Part shown: piece by piece, positions 34,918-43,553 of the stretch
Layout of the letters: each line of letters opens with the position of its first letter
Position numbering within the stretch: the first letter of the stretch is position 1
Assembly (NCBI RefSeq): GCF_001513975.1
Contig: NZ_KQ947984.1
Span: 758,226-822,225, forward strand
DNA from: Streptomyces curacoi
GTDB taxonomy: Bacteria > Actinomycetota > Actinomycetes > Streptomycetales > Streptomycetaceae
Length of the DNA stretch: 64,000 bases
Direction of reading: 5' to 3'
Program-made: the position numbers and the translations under genes
The notes under the pieces: generated by a model
What the model saw: only the letters and a program-made list of their open reading frames with translations
Database searches by the model: none
What the model was told of the DNA's origin: nothing

Positions 34918-36189
34918 GTGAGCTCGACCAATCGCACCGTGGTCGTCACCGGTATCGGCGCAACCACACCGCTGGGTGGCGACGCAGCCTCTACCTGGGA
35001 GGGCCTGCTCGCCGGACGTTCCGGTGTCAGGCCCCTGGAGCAGGAGTGGGCCGCCGAGCAGGCGGTCCGTATCGCCGCCTCGATCGCCGTGGAGCCGACC
35101 GAGGTCATCCCGCGGCCGCAGGCCCGCCGCCTGGACCGCTCGGCGCAGTTCGCGCTGATCGCCGCGCAGGAGGCATGGAAGGACGCCGGCTTCGAGGCGA
35201 AGGCCGGTGAGGACACCACTGTCGACCCGGACCGGCTCGGTGCGGTCATCGCCTCCGGCATCGGTGGCGTGACGACCCTGCTCGACCAGTACGACGTGCT
35301 CAAGGACAAGGGCGTTCGCCGCGTCTCCCCGCACACCGTCCCGATGCTGATGCCGAACAGCCCCTCCGCCAACGTGGGCCTGGCCGTGGGCGCCCGCGCG
35401 GGCGTGCACACGCCGGTCTCCGCCTGCGCGTCGGGTGCCGAGGCCATCGGCTACGCCATCGAGATGATCCGTACCGGCCGCGCCGACATCGTGGTCGCCG
35501 GTGGCACGGAGGCGGCGATCCATCCGCTGCCGATCGCCGCGTTCGGCAACATGATGGCGATGTCCAAGAACAACGACGACCCGCAGGGCGCGTCGCGTCC
35601 CTACGACGTGGCCCGTGACGGCTTCGTCCTCGGCGAGGGTGCCGGTGTCATCGTCCTGGAGTCCGCCGAGCACGCCGCGAAGCGCGGTGCCCGGGTGTAC
35701 GCCGAGGCGGTCGGCCAGGGCATCTCCGCCGACAGCCACGACATCGTGCAGCCGGAGCCCGAGGGCCGCGGTATCTCGCACGCGCTGCAGAACCTGCTGG
35801 AGCGCACCGACCTGGACCCGGCGGAGATCGTGCACGTCAACGCGCACGCGACGTCGACGCCGGCCGGTGACATCGCCGAGCTGAAGGCGCTGCGGAAGGT
35901 GTTCGGTGACGACGCCGACCACATGGCCGTGTCGGCCACCAAGTCGATGACGGGCCATCTGCTGGGTGGCGCCGGTGGCGTGGAGACGGTGGCGACCGTG
36001 CTCGCGCTGTACCACCGGGTGGCGCCGCCGACCATCAACGTCGAGAACCTCGACCCCGAGGCCGAGGCGAACGCGGACGTCGTTCGCGACGAGGCGCGGA
36101 AGCTGCCGGTCGAGGGCCGGATCGCCGCGCTCAACGACTCGTTCGGGTTCGGTGGGCACAACGTGGTGCTGGCGTTCCGGACCGTTTGA
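34918..36189 (+). CDS. fabF: Beta-ketoacyl-ACP synthase II
   Basis: A 423-residue elongating condensing enzyme. The Cys-His-His triad is Cys170 (SACASGAEA), His in HVNAHATSTPAGD (~311) and His in MTGHLLGGAGG (~345). The C-terminal FGFGGHNVVLAF is typical. GTG 34918 has GGAG upstream at a slightly long spacing. Last gene of the operon, followed by a very strong terminator. Confidence 0.97.
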   Translation: MSSTNRTVVVTGIGATTPLGGDAASTWEGLLAGRSGVRPLEQEWAAEQAVRIAASIAVEPTEVIPRPQARRLDRSAQFALIAAQEAWKDAGFEAKAGEDTTVDPDRLGAVIASGIGGVTTLLDQYDVLKDKGVRRVSPHTVPMLMPNSPSANVGLAVGARAGVHTPVSACASGAEAIGYAIEMIRTGRADIVVAGGTEAAIHPLPIAAFGNMMAMSKNNDDPQGASRPYDVARDGFVLGEGAGVIVLESAEHAAKRGARVYAEAVGQGISADSHDIVQPEPEGRGISHALQNLLERTDLDPAEIVHVNAHATSTPAGDIAELKALRKVFGDDADHMAVSATKSMTGHLLGGAGGVETVATVLALYHRVAPPTINVENLDPEAEANADVVRDEARKLPVEGRIAALNDSFGFGGHNVVLAFRTV

Positions 36190-36208
36190 GACTGATTCGT
36201 ACGACGCG

Positions 36209-36238
36209 AAGGGCCCCCACCAGCTGGTGGGGGCCCTT
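36209..36238 (+). terminator. fab operon terminator
   Basis: GGGCCCCCACCAG and CTGGTGGGGGCCC (36211-36236) form an uninterrupted 13-bp palindrome flanked by AA and TTTG, 21 bp after the fabF stop. Confidence 0.92.
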
Positions 36239-36271
36239 TGTGCTGCGTGCGCAGAAGCGGCTGGGCGGCGA

Positions 36272-36766
36272 TCACACCACCTGGTGCAGCCAGCGGACCG
36301 GGGCGCCCTCGCCCGCGTACCTGAAGGGCTCCAACTCGTCGTCCCACGGCTTGCCCAGGAGCTTGGCGATCTCCGCCTCCAGGTCGGTCTCGCCACGCTG
36401 GGAGCGCTGGAGTGCCGCGCGTAGCCGGTCCTCGGGGATCAGGATGTCGCCGTGGATGCCGGTGACCGCGTGGAAGATGCCCAGGTCGGGGGTGCAGCTG
36501 TAGCGCTCGCCCTCGGCTGTGGGGCAGGGCTCGGCCGTGACCTCGAAGCGCAGGAGGTGCCAGCCGCGCAGGGCCGACGCCAGCTTGGAGGCCGTGCCCG
36601 GCTCGCCCTGCCAGGAGAACTCCGAGCGCCAGGTGCCGGGCGCGGCCGGCTGCCGGATCCAGTCGAGGTTGACGCGGGTGCCGAGCACGCCGGCGACGGC
36701 CCACTCGACGTGCGGGCACAGCGCGCGCGGCGCGGAGTGCACGTACAGAACTCCACGTGTCGTCAC
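36272..36766 (-). CDS. DUF3145 family protein
   Basis: A 164-residue protein: TTRGVLYVHSAPRALCPHVE, WAVAGVLGTRVNLDWIRQPA, GTWRSEFSWQGEPGTASKLA, then acidic ends. DUF3145 is a conserved actinobacterial family of unknown function that regularly follows the fab cluster in Streptomyces. GTG 36766 is preceded by GGAGG. Convergent with fabF. Confidence 0.9.
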   Translation of the reverse strand: MTTRGVLYVHSAPRALCPHVEWAVAGVLGTRVNLDWIRQPAAPGTWRSEFSWQGEPGTASKLASALRGWHLLRFEVTAEPCPTAEGERYSCTPDLGIFHAVTGIHGDILIPEDRLRAALQRSQRGETDLEAEIAKLLGKPWDDELEPFRYAGEGAPVRWLHQVV

Positions 36767-37021
36767 CGGGACCTCCGGGCAGAGCGGACATCTTGCGAAC
36801 TGGCGGACGGCAGTGGCCGGGCAGCCACGTTGATGGCGAGGCTACCGTGCGGCGGCGCAAGGAGTGTGACGTACGGTCGGTCCCGGTGCCGCGAAACGTC
36901 CGCCATTCACCCGGCAGGACGCTTGTACGGGTGTGAGCCGTTGCATGAGCCGGGTGGGAACCCTTGTGCGTTGTTATTGGTTGACAACCATGACGGAGCC
37001 GAACGAGGGGATGGGCCAGGT

Positions 37022-37912
37022 ATGCGGAAGCGACGGCACGTCGCACGCGCTGTCTTCGCCGCCGTGACCGCGGCCGTCCTGGGCGTCGCCGGCTGTGACG
37101 CCGTCGGCGGCGACTCCCCGGGCCCGTCCGGCACCGGGGCGCAGAGTGCGCGGCCGTCTCCGAAGCCGACCCCGGCCTGGGACCGCAGCCCCGCCTCGAT
37201 CGCGGCCGTGGGTGACTCCATCACGACCGGCTTCGACGCCTGTACGGTCCTGCAGGACTGCCCCGAGGTCTCGTGGGCGACGGGCAGCAGTCCGCAGGTC
37301 GACAGTCTCGCCGTACGGCTGTTGGGGAAGGCGAAGGCGGCCCGGAGCAGCTGGAACTACGCCGTGACGGGGGCGCGGATGGCGGACGTGGCCGGGCAGC
37401 TGGACCGGGCGGTGGCGCGCAGGCCGGAGCTGGTGACGGTGATGGCGGGGGCGAACGACGCCTGCCGGGAGACGACCGACGCGATGACGCCGGTGGCCGA
37501 CTTCCGGACGCAGTTCGAGGAGGCGATGGGCACGCTGCGGGACGCCCTGCCGAAGGCCCAGGTGTATGTGGCGAGTGTGCCCAATCTGATGCGGCTGTGG
37601 GAGCAGAGCCGTACCAACCCGATGAGCAAGCAGGTGTGGGGGCTCGGCATCTGCCCCTCGATGCTGAGCGATCCCGACTCCCTCACCACGGCGGCGAACC
37701 AGCGGCGCGCGACGGTGCAGGAGCGGGTCGAGGCGTACAACAGGGTGCTGGAGGAGGTCTGTGAGAAGGACCGCCGGTGCCGGTTCGACGACGGCGCGGT
37801 GTACGACTACCGCTTCGGCACCGCCCAGCTGAGCCAGTGGGACTGGTTCCACCCGAGTGTGGACGGTCAGGCGCGATTGGCGGAGATCGCCTACCGGACG
37901 GTCACGAACTAG
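37022..37912 (+). CDS. SGNH/GDSL hydrolase lipoprotein
   Basis: A 296-residue secreted esterase-like protein. Lipobox Cys25 (LGVAGCDA), a Pro/Ser linker (~30-52), SGNH block I AAVGDSITTG (Ser66), block III MAGANDAC and block V DWFHPS (Asp and His of the triad). Several Cys pairs should form disulfides in the extracellular domain. ATG 37022 has GGGCCAGG upstream. Probably acts on acylated sugars or peptidoglycan (inference). Confidence 0.88.
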   Translation: MRKRRHVARAVFAAVTAAVLGVAGCDAVGGDSPGPSGTGAQSARPSPKPTPAWDRSPASIAAVGDSITTGFDACTVLQDCPEVSWATGSSPQVDSLAVRLLGKAKAARSSWNYAVTGARMADVAGQLDRAVARRPELVTVMAGANDACRETTDAMTPVADFRTQFEEAMGTLRDALPKAQVYVASVPNLMRLWEQSRTNPMSKQVWGLGICPSMLSDPDSLTTAANQRRATVQERVEAYNRVLEEVCEKDRRCRFDDGAVYDYRFGTAQLSQWDWFHPSVDGQARLAEIAYRTVTN

Positions 37913-37922
37913 TGTTCCGCTC

Positions 37923-38900
37923 ATGAGCGAACACTTCGGCACACTTTCCGACGGCACCCACGTCCACCGCTGGACCCTGGAGCGGGCGGGCGTCCGGGTA
38001 CGGGTCCTGTCGTACGGCGGGATCGTGCAGTCGCTGGAGGTGCCGGACCGGGACGGAAGCGCCGCGAACGTGGTGCTCGGGTTCGCCGGCCTGGACGGTT
38101 ATCTGTCCCACCCGTGGCCCTACTTCGGCGCCCTCATAGGACGGTACGCCAACCGGATCGCGGGCGGCCGCTTCTCGCTGGACGGCCGGACGTACCCGCT
38201 CGCCCCCAACAACGCGCCCAGCTCCCTGCACGGCGGCGAGCACGGTTTCGACAAGCGCGTGTGGGAGGGGTCGCCGGTCGAGCACGGGGTGCGCCTGAAC
38301 CGGGTCAGCCCGGACGGCGAGGAGGGCTTCCCGGGGCGGCTGGAGGTGTCGGCGACGTACACGCTGGAGGCCGACGGTGCGCTGCGGATCGCGTACGAGG
38401 CGGTGACGGACGCGCCGACCGTGGTGAACCTGACCAACCACAGCTACTTCAACCTCGCCGGAGCGGGGTCCGGCGACGCGGGTGGTCATGAACTGCGGCT
38501 CGCCGCTTCCCGGTTCACCCCGGTCGACGCGGAGCTGATTCCGACCGGCTCGCTGGACGAGGTCGCGGGGACGCGCTTCGACTTCCGTGCGGCCCGGAAG
38601 GTCGGCGCCGGGTACGACCACAACTTCGTGCTCGACAAGGGAGTGACGGCGAGCGCGGAGGAGGCCGCCGAGCTGTACGACCCGTCGACCGGGCGGACGC
38701 TGACGGTGGCGACCACCGAGCCCGGCCTCCAGCTCTACACCGCCGACCATCTGAGCGAGCCGTTCGCTCCGGGGCACGGCATCGCGCTGGAGACCCAGCA
38801 CTTCCCGGACTCCCCGAACCAGCCGGAGTTCCCGAGCACGGTGCTGCGGCCGGGCGAGGTGTTCCGGTCGGAGACGGTGTACGGCTTCTCGGTGCGCTGA
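37923..38900 (+). CDS. Aldose 1-epimerase (galactose mutarotase type)
   Basis: A 325-residue cytoplasmic epimerase interconverting sugar anomers. Substrate His in LHGG, catalytic His in NLTNHSYFNL, and catalytic Glu in LETQHFPDSPN are present. ATG 37923 lacks a ribosome site; TAGTGT (37910-37915) lies 7 nt upstream and overlaps the preceding stop, pointing to a leaderless mRNA. It resembles the Tat-exported epimerase at 61363. Confidence 0.92.
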   Translation: MSEHFGTLSDGTHVHRWTLERAGVRVRVLSYGGIVQSLEVPDRDGSAANVVLGFAGLDGYLSHPWPYFGALIGRYANRIAGGRFSLDGRTYPLAPNNAPSSLHGGEHGFDKRVWEGSPVEHGVRLNRVSPDGEEGFPGRLEVSATYTLEADGALRIAYEAVTDAPTVVNLTNHSYFNLAGAGSGDAGGHELRLAASRFTPVDAELIPTGSLDEVAGTRFDFRAARKVGAGYDHNFVLDKGVTASAEEAAELYDPSTGRTLTVATTEPGLQLYTADHLSEPFAPGHGIALETQHFPDSPNQPEFPSTVLRPGEVFRSETVYGFSVR

Positions 38901-38915
38901 GGCACCGCGCACCCG

Positions 38916-38953
38916 AGCCCCGGTCCAGGTGTCAGGGTTCCTGGACCGGGGCT
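38916..38953. terminator. Bidirectional terminator between epimerase and GH3 genes
   Basis: AGCCCCGGTCCAGG and CCTGGACCGGGGCT form a perfect 14-bp stem with a 10-nt loop between two convergent genes. Confidence 0.88.
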
Positions 38954-38975
38954 GTTCCTGGGTACTTCTCCCGGA

Positions 38976-41417
38976 TCAGACGTTAACCGTCGCGGTCAGG
39001 CGGCGGTCGGCGATCGAGTGACTCACCTGGATCTCGTACGAACCCTTCACAAAGGTCCACGCATTGGTCTTCTCGTCCCATGTCTCGAAGGCCCGCCGCG
39101 GGAGTTCGACCACGGCCTCGGCCGTCTCCCCGGGCCCCGCCGCCACGCCCGCGAAACCGGCCAGCCACCGCGCCGGGCGCTCGGCGTCGGGCTCGGCCGG
39201 CGCCAGATAGACCTGCACGACCTCGCGCCCGGCGCGCTCGCCGGAGTTGCGGACGCGGACCGTGACCGTCGTTCCCTCGACCTCGGCGGACTCGTACGTC
39301 CAGTCGGTGTAGCCGAGGCCGTGGCCGAAGGGGTAGGACGGGACCCGGCCCTGCTTCTCCCAGGCGCGGTAGCCGATGAAGACGTCCTCGGTGTAGGGGA
39401 GTTCGCCGTCCGCGGGGACGACCCGGGTGACGGGGGCGTCGGCCAGGGAGCCCCAGGTGGTGGGCAGCCGGCCGCCCGGTTCGTGCACGCCGGTGAGGAC
39501 GTCCGCGAGGGCCGCGCCGCCCTCCTGGCCGGGGAACCAGCTGAGCAACACGGCGGCGACGTCCTCGCGCCACGGCAGCTCCACCGGGGAGCCGGAGTTG
39601 ACGACCACGACGGTGCGGGGGTTGGCGGCGGCGACGGCGCGGACCAGGTCGTCCTGGCGGCCGGGGAGCGTCAGGTCCGTGCGGTCGAAGCCCTCGGACT
39701 CGACGCGCTCGGTGGTGGCGACCACGACGACGGCCGTGTCGGCGCTGCGGGCGGCCTCGACGGCCTCGGCGATCAGCTCGTCGGGGTCGCGCTGCGGCCC
39801 CTGGTGGGCGAGGGCGAAGATGATCGACGGCATCGGGGAGTCCTCGGGGACCTCGACGACGTGGGTGAGGGAGACGTCGACCGGTTCGCCGGCGGTGAGT
39901 TCGACCCGGGCCCGGGGCACGGGCGCGCCGAAGAAGGTGATGAAGGGGTCGTCCTTAGAGGGGACCTGGACCTCGTCGAAGTACGTCGTGCCGCCGACGG
40001 TGAGCCTGAAGGTGCCGAAGCCCTGGATGCCGAAGGTGTGCGAGCCGCTCTCGCGCGGGGTGAACGTGCCGGTCAGCTCGACGGTGTGCAGCCGCGCGCA
40101 GGTGACGCCGTCGGGCAGGGCCGACGGCCCCATCCACTTGAGCTGGCCGCCCGGCGCGGAGTCGGAGCCGATGACGTCGCCGTCGGCGTCCCGGCACACG
40201 GCGCGCAGCTCGAACCGCGGGTCGAAAACGGAGAGTTCGGTGTTCGGGTCGGCGCCGACGGCGTAGGTGAGGGTGCCTTCGGGGAGGGCGGCGGTGAGGC
40301 CGTCGAGGGGGGAGACGATCCGGGCGGGGAAGACGGTGGCGGAGCCGCCGCCGAGGACCCGGGCGTCGCGGGCGGCGGCGCCGATGAGCGCGACCGTGCC
40401 GTTCGGCCGCAGCGGGAGGGCGCCGCCTTGGTTGCGGACCAGGACGAAGGAGCGGCGGGCGATCTCGCGGGCCAGCGCGCTGCCGTCGACGGCCTCGGGG
40501 AGCTCGGTGACGACGGGCTCGGCGCCCGCCAGGATCCCGACGCGGGCGGCGAGCCGCAGGACGTTGCGGACGGCGTCGTCGACCTTGGCCTCGGCCACCT
40601 CGCCGTCCCGTACGGCCTGGGCGAGGGCCGGGCCGTACACCGTCTGCGGGCCCGGCATGGCGACGTCGAGGCCGCCCTCGATCGCGCCGACGGTCGACCG
40701 GGCGGCCAGCCAGTCGGAGACGTTGCAGCCGTCGAAGCCCCATTCGCCGCGCAGGACCTCGTTCACGAGGTGGTGGTGCTCGGTCATCGTCGTGCCGTTG
40801 ACCGTGTTGTAGGCCGTCATGATGCCCCAGGGGTGGGCGTTCTCGACGATGGTCTCGAAGGGCGCCAGGTACAGCTCGCGCAGGGCGCGCTCGCTCACGG
40901 TGTTGTTCACGGTGAAGCGGTCGGTCTCGGCGTCGTTGGCGACGAAGTGCTTGACGGTGGTGCCGACGCCGCCGGACTGGACGCCGGTGACATATCCGGC
41001 GCCGATCGTCCCCGTCAGGTACGGGTCCTCGCTGTACGCCTCGAAGTGGCGTCCGCCGAGGGGCGAGCGGTGGAGATTGACCGTGGGTGCGAGCAGCACG
41101 TGGACGCCCTTGCGGCGGGACTCCTGGGCGAGCAGCACCCCCGCGCGGCGGGCGAGTCCGGGGTCCCAGGTGGCGGCGAGGGCGGTGGGCGAGGGCAGCG
41201 CGACGGACGGGTCGTCGGCGGTCCAGCGCACGCCCCGGACGCCGATCGGGCCGTCGGACATGACGAGGGACTTCAGGCCGATGCCGGGGAGCGCGGGCAG
41301 GGTCCACATGTCCTGGCCGGAGAGCAGCCGCGCCTTCGCGTCGAGGTCCAGCCGGGCGAGCGCGGCCTCGACGACCGCCTCGCGTGCTTCGTCGGCCTGG
41401 GTGCGGGTTCCCGCCAT
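38976..41417 (-). CDS. Glycoside hydrolase family 3 beta-glucosidase with PA14 insert
   Basis: An 813-residue cytoplasmic enzyme (no signal peptide). The GH3 N-domain has KHFVAND (~156-162) and the nucleophile Asp235 in GFDGCNVSDW. A PA14-like insert occurs around 400-540 (FTPRESGSHTFGIQGFGTFR). The (alpha/beta)6 domain follows, and a fibronectin-III-like domain with PARWLAGFAGVAAGPGETAE closes it. ATG 41417 has GAGGAGG upstream. Cleaves beta-linked oligosaccharides taken up by the cell. It is divergent from a TetR gene that probably represses it. Confidence 0.93.
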   Translation of the reverse strand: MAGTRTQADEAREAVVEAALARLDLDAKARLLSGQDMWTLPALPGIGLKSLVMSDGPIGVRGVRWTADDPSVALPSPTALAATWDPGLARRAGVLLAQESRRKGVHVLLAPTVNLHRSPLGGRHFEAYSEDPYLTGTIGAGYVTGVQSGGVGTTVKHFVANDAETDRFTVNNTVSERALRELYLAPFETIVENAHPWGIMTAYNTVNGTTMTEHHHLVNEVLRGEWGFDGCNVSDWLAARSTVGAIEGGLDVAMPGPQTVYGPALAQAVRDGEVAEAKVDDAVRNVLRLAARVGILAGAEPVVTELPEAVDGSALAREIARRSFVLVRNQGGALPLRPNGTVALIGAAARDARVLGGGSATVFPARIVSPLDGLTAALPEGTLTYAVGADPNTELSVFDPRFELRAVCRDADGDVIGSDSAPGGQLKWMGPSALPDGVTCARLHTVELTGTFTPRESGSHTFGIQGFGTFRLTVGGTTYFDEVQVPSKDDPFITFFGAPVPRARVELTAGEPVDVSLTHVVEVPEDSPMPSIIFALAHQGPQRDPDELIAEAVEAARSADTAVVVVATTERVESEGFDRTDLTLPGRQDDLVRAVAAANPRTVVVVNSGSPVELPWREDVAAVLLSWFPGQEGGAALADVLTGVHEPGGRLPTTWGSLADAPVTRVVPADGELPYTEDVFIGYRAWEKQGRVPSYPFGHGLGYTDWTYESAEVEGTTVTVRVRNSGERAGREVVQVYLAPAEPDAERPARWLAGFAGVAAGPGETAEAVVELPRRAFETWDEKTNAWTFVKGSYEIQVSHSIADRRLTATVNV

Positions 41418-41466
41418 CGCGGTGCCTCCTCGTTGAGTCCGGGCTGTGCCTCCATCCTGCCCGCGG

Positions 41467-41482
41467 TACCTGTAGGTCGGTA
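41467..41482. promoter_or_regulatory. Candidate TetR operator between GH3 and tetR
   Basis: TACCTGTAGGTCGGTA is a good match to the TACCnACCGGTnGGTA-type palindrome bound by many TetR regulators. It lies 50 bp upstream of the GH3 start and ~55 bp before the tetR start. Confidence 0.55.
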
Positions 41483-41537
41483 GGTTTCGTTATCCTGCTG
41501 TTATGTTGCTTCTACGGCCATGCCGTACGGTGACGCC

Positions 41538-42110
41538 ATGAACGCGAGGGTCAGGAGCGAGGAACGCCGCGCGGAGATCGTGCAGGCCGCCCTGGAGGTG
41601 ATCGCCGAGCGCGGCTACCGGGGCGCGAGCCTGGCCGCGGTCGCGGAACGCGTCGGGCTCACCCAGCAGGGGCTGCTGCACTACTTCCCGACCAAGGACG
41701 CGCTGCTCGTCGCGGTACTGGAGGACCGGGACCGGTGGGACGCGATGCCCAACACCCGGCTGCGCGTCGAGCTGATCGCTTCGATCGTCGAGTACAACGC
41801 GATGCGGCCCGCCATCATCCAGACCTTCTCGGCGCTGCTCGGCGAGAGCGTGACCGAGGGACATCCGGCGCGCGAGTACTTCACCGAGCGGTACACGCGG
41901 GTCCGCTCGAACCTGGCGGAGGTCCTGCGCACCGAGTACGGCGAGCGCCTGCCCAGCGGCCTCACCCCGGAGCGGGCGGCTCCCCTGCTCGTCGCGATCA
42001 TGGACGGTCTGCAGTACCAGTGGCTCCTGGACCCGGAGTCGGTGGACATGCCCGGCGCGTTCCGGGACTTCCTCACACTGCTGGGCGAGAACCGCCAGCA
42101 CCCGGCCTGA
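41538..42110 (+). CDS. TetR family regulator
   Basis: A 190-residue TetR with HTH at ~10-55 (VQAALEVIAERGYRGASLAA, then ERVGLTQQGLLHYFPTKDAL). The C-terminal part resembles regulators of the AcrR type. ATG 41538 has no ribosome site, and TACGGT (41526-41531) lies 6 nt upstream, so the mRNA is likely leaderless. Its 3' end overlaps that of the convergent ridA gene by 38 bp. Likely represses the GH3 gene and itself. Confidence 0.88.
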   Translation: MNARVRSEERRAEIVQAALEVIAERGYRGASLAAVAERVGLTQQGLLHYFPTKDALLVAVLEDRDRWDAMPNTRLRVELIASIVEYNAMRPAIIQTFSALLGESVTEGHPAREYFTERYTRVRSNLAEVLRTEYGERLPSGLTPERAAPLLVAIMDGLQYQWLLDPESVDMPGAFRDFLTLLGENRQHPA

Positions 42111-42483
42111 CCGCGGCGACCACCTCGACCTCCACCAGCGCCTCCGGCCGGAAGAGCCTCGGCACCTCGAAGGTCATGCTGGTGGGCGGGGTGCCGGTGA
42201 GGAACTGCCGCCGTACGGCGCCGTATTCGTGCAGCGTGCCGATGTCGGTGAGGCAGGTGCGGATGTTGATGACGTCCGCCAGGGACGCGCCGTGGGCCTT
42301 CAGCAGGGCGGCGATCGTCTCGAAGATGCCGCGGGTCTGCTCGGCGACCGTGGCACCCTCGGCGATCTGCCCGGACAGGAACAACAGGGCGCTGCCGTCG
42401 GCGTGTTCGACGCGGGCGACCTGGGAGTAGTACGGGCTGAGCGGCTGGGGCGCGGAGGCGGGGTTGTCGAGGGTGATCTGCAT
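42073..42483 (-). CDS. RidA/YjgF family protein
   Basis: A 136-residue protein with the RidA fold: FLSGQIAEGATVAEQTRGIF, LADVINIRTCLTDI and EVEVVAAV. The typical Arg and Glu pocket residues appear present near IRT and VEVE. RidA proteins hydrolyse reactive enamine/imine intermediates. The gene is divergent from a LysR regulator 48 bp away, which likely controls it, and convergent with tetR. Confidence 0.88.
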   Translation of the reverse strand: MQITLDNPASAPQPLSPYYSQVARVEHADGSALLFLSGQIAEGATVAEQTRGIFETIAALLKAHGASLADVINIRTCLTDIGTLHEYGAVRRQFLTGTPPTSMTFEVPRLFRPEALVEVEVVAAVRPGAGGSRPAV

Positions 42484-42503
42484 GCCTCGACGCTAGGCGG
42501 GCA

Positions 42504-42519
42504 CTTGAGATGCGACAAG
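42504..42519. promoter_or_regulatory. Candidate LysR box in the ridA/lysR gap
   Basis: CTTG-N8-CAAG (CTTGAGATGCGACAAG) contains a T-N11-A core, the usual LysR binding pattern, centred in the 48-bp divergent gap. Confidence 0.5.
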
Positions 42520-42531
42520 CGAATGTCCAGC

Positions 42532-43479
42532 ATGGCTGACATGCCGAACCAGCATGAGTTCCCCGAGGTGTCCACCGTGTGGCTGAGGGCGTTCCTGGAG
42601 GTCGCCCGGCACGGCTCCTTCACCGGCGCCGCCCGGACCCTCGGGTGGACGCAGTCGGCGGTCTCCCGCCAGATCGCCACGCTGGAAGGCGCGTTGGGTG
42701 GTGCCCCGCTGTTCGACCGGCTCCCGCGCGGCGTGCGGCTCACCGAGGCCGGACGGATCCTCGTGCCGCACGCCGAGGCCGTGGCCGAGTCGCTCCACGA
42801 CGCCGTGCGCGAACTCACCGCCCTGCGCGAGGTCACGGGCGGACGGCTGCGGTTCGGCGCCTTCGCCACGGCCGACGCCGGACTGGTGCCCCACGCGCTG
42901 GCCGCCTTCCGGGCCCGCCACCCCCGCGTCCATGTGACACGCGAGGAAGGCTTCACCCCGGTGCTTCTGGACCGCCTCACGGCCGGCCACCTCGACCTGG
43001 CCGTCGTGTCGACCACGGGCCGCGCCCCGCTGGAGACGTACGAACTCCACCACCTCCTCGACGAGTCCCTGTACGTCGCCGTGCCTGCCGCGCACCCCCT
43101 CGCGGGCCTGGAGGGGCCCGTACGGCTGGGCCGACTCGCCGACGAGGACTGGATCTCCGGCAGCTCCCGCCCCGAGGGCACCCTCCTCGACGCGGCCCTG
43201 CGGCAGGGCTTCCGGCCGCGTGTCGCGCATGTCGTCGGCGAGTGGACGGCGAAGCAGGGGTACGTCGCGGCCGGCCTCGGCGTCGCCCTGGTCCCGGCGC
43301 TGGCCGCCGCGTCGGTACGCCCCGACGTCCGGCTGGTGCCGGTGCGCGACGAGGGCGGCCCGGCGAGGGCGGTGTACGCGGCGACGGTACGGGGGCGGTC
43401 GCTGACACCGGCGGTGGAGGCGTTCCTCGGGGCGCTGAGGGAGGCGGCGGCGAAGGTGCCGCCCCGCACCATGGCGTAG
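42532..43479 (+). CDS. LysR family regulator
   Basis: A 315-residue LTTR. The winged HTH at ~14-70 reads WLRAFLEVARHGSFTGAART, LGWTQSAVSRQIATLEGALG. The periplasmic-binding-like effector domain follows. Three in-frame ATGs (42523, 42532, 42541) are possible; none has a clear ribosome site. Divergent from ridA, which is the probable target. Confidence 0.88.
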   Translation: MADMPNQHEFPEVSTVWLRAFLEVARHGSFTGAARTLGWTQSAVSRQIATLEGALGGAPLFDRLPRGVRLTEAGRILVPHAEAVAESLHDAVRELTALREVTGGRLRFGAFATADAGLVPHALAAFRARHPRVHVTREEGFTPVLLDRLTAGHLDLAVVSTTGRAPLETYELHHLLDESLYVAVPAAHPLAGLEGPVRLGRLADEDWISGSSRPEGTLLDAALRQGFRPRVAHVVGEWTAKQGYVAAGLGVALVPALAAASVRPDVRLVPVRDEGGPARAVYAATVRGRSLTPAVEAFLGALREAAAKVPPRTMA

Positions 43480-43553
43480 ACCACTCACGTCACGCGATAC
43501 TTCCGGCGTCCCGCACCACGCTCCCCCACCGTGACGGAAGGACCAAAACTCCC

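Noticed and set aside
39018..41483. 821-codon plus-strand frame opposite the GH3 gene
   Set aside because: Mirror of the GH3 coding frame; no domain or ribosome site.
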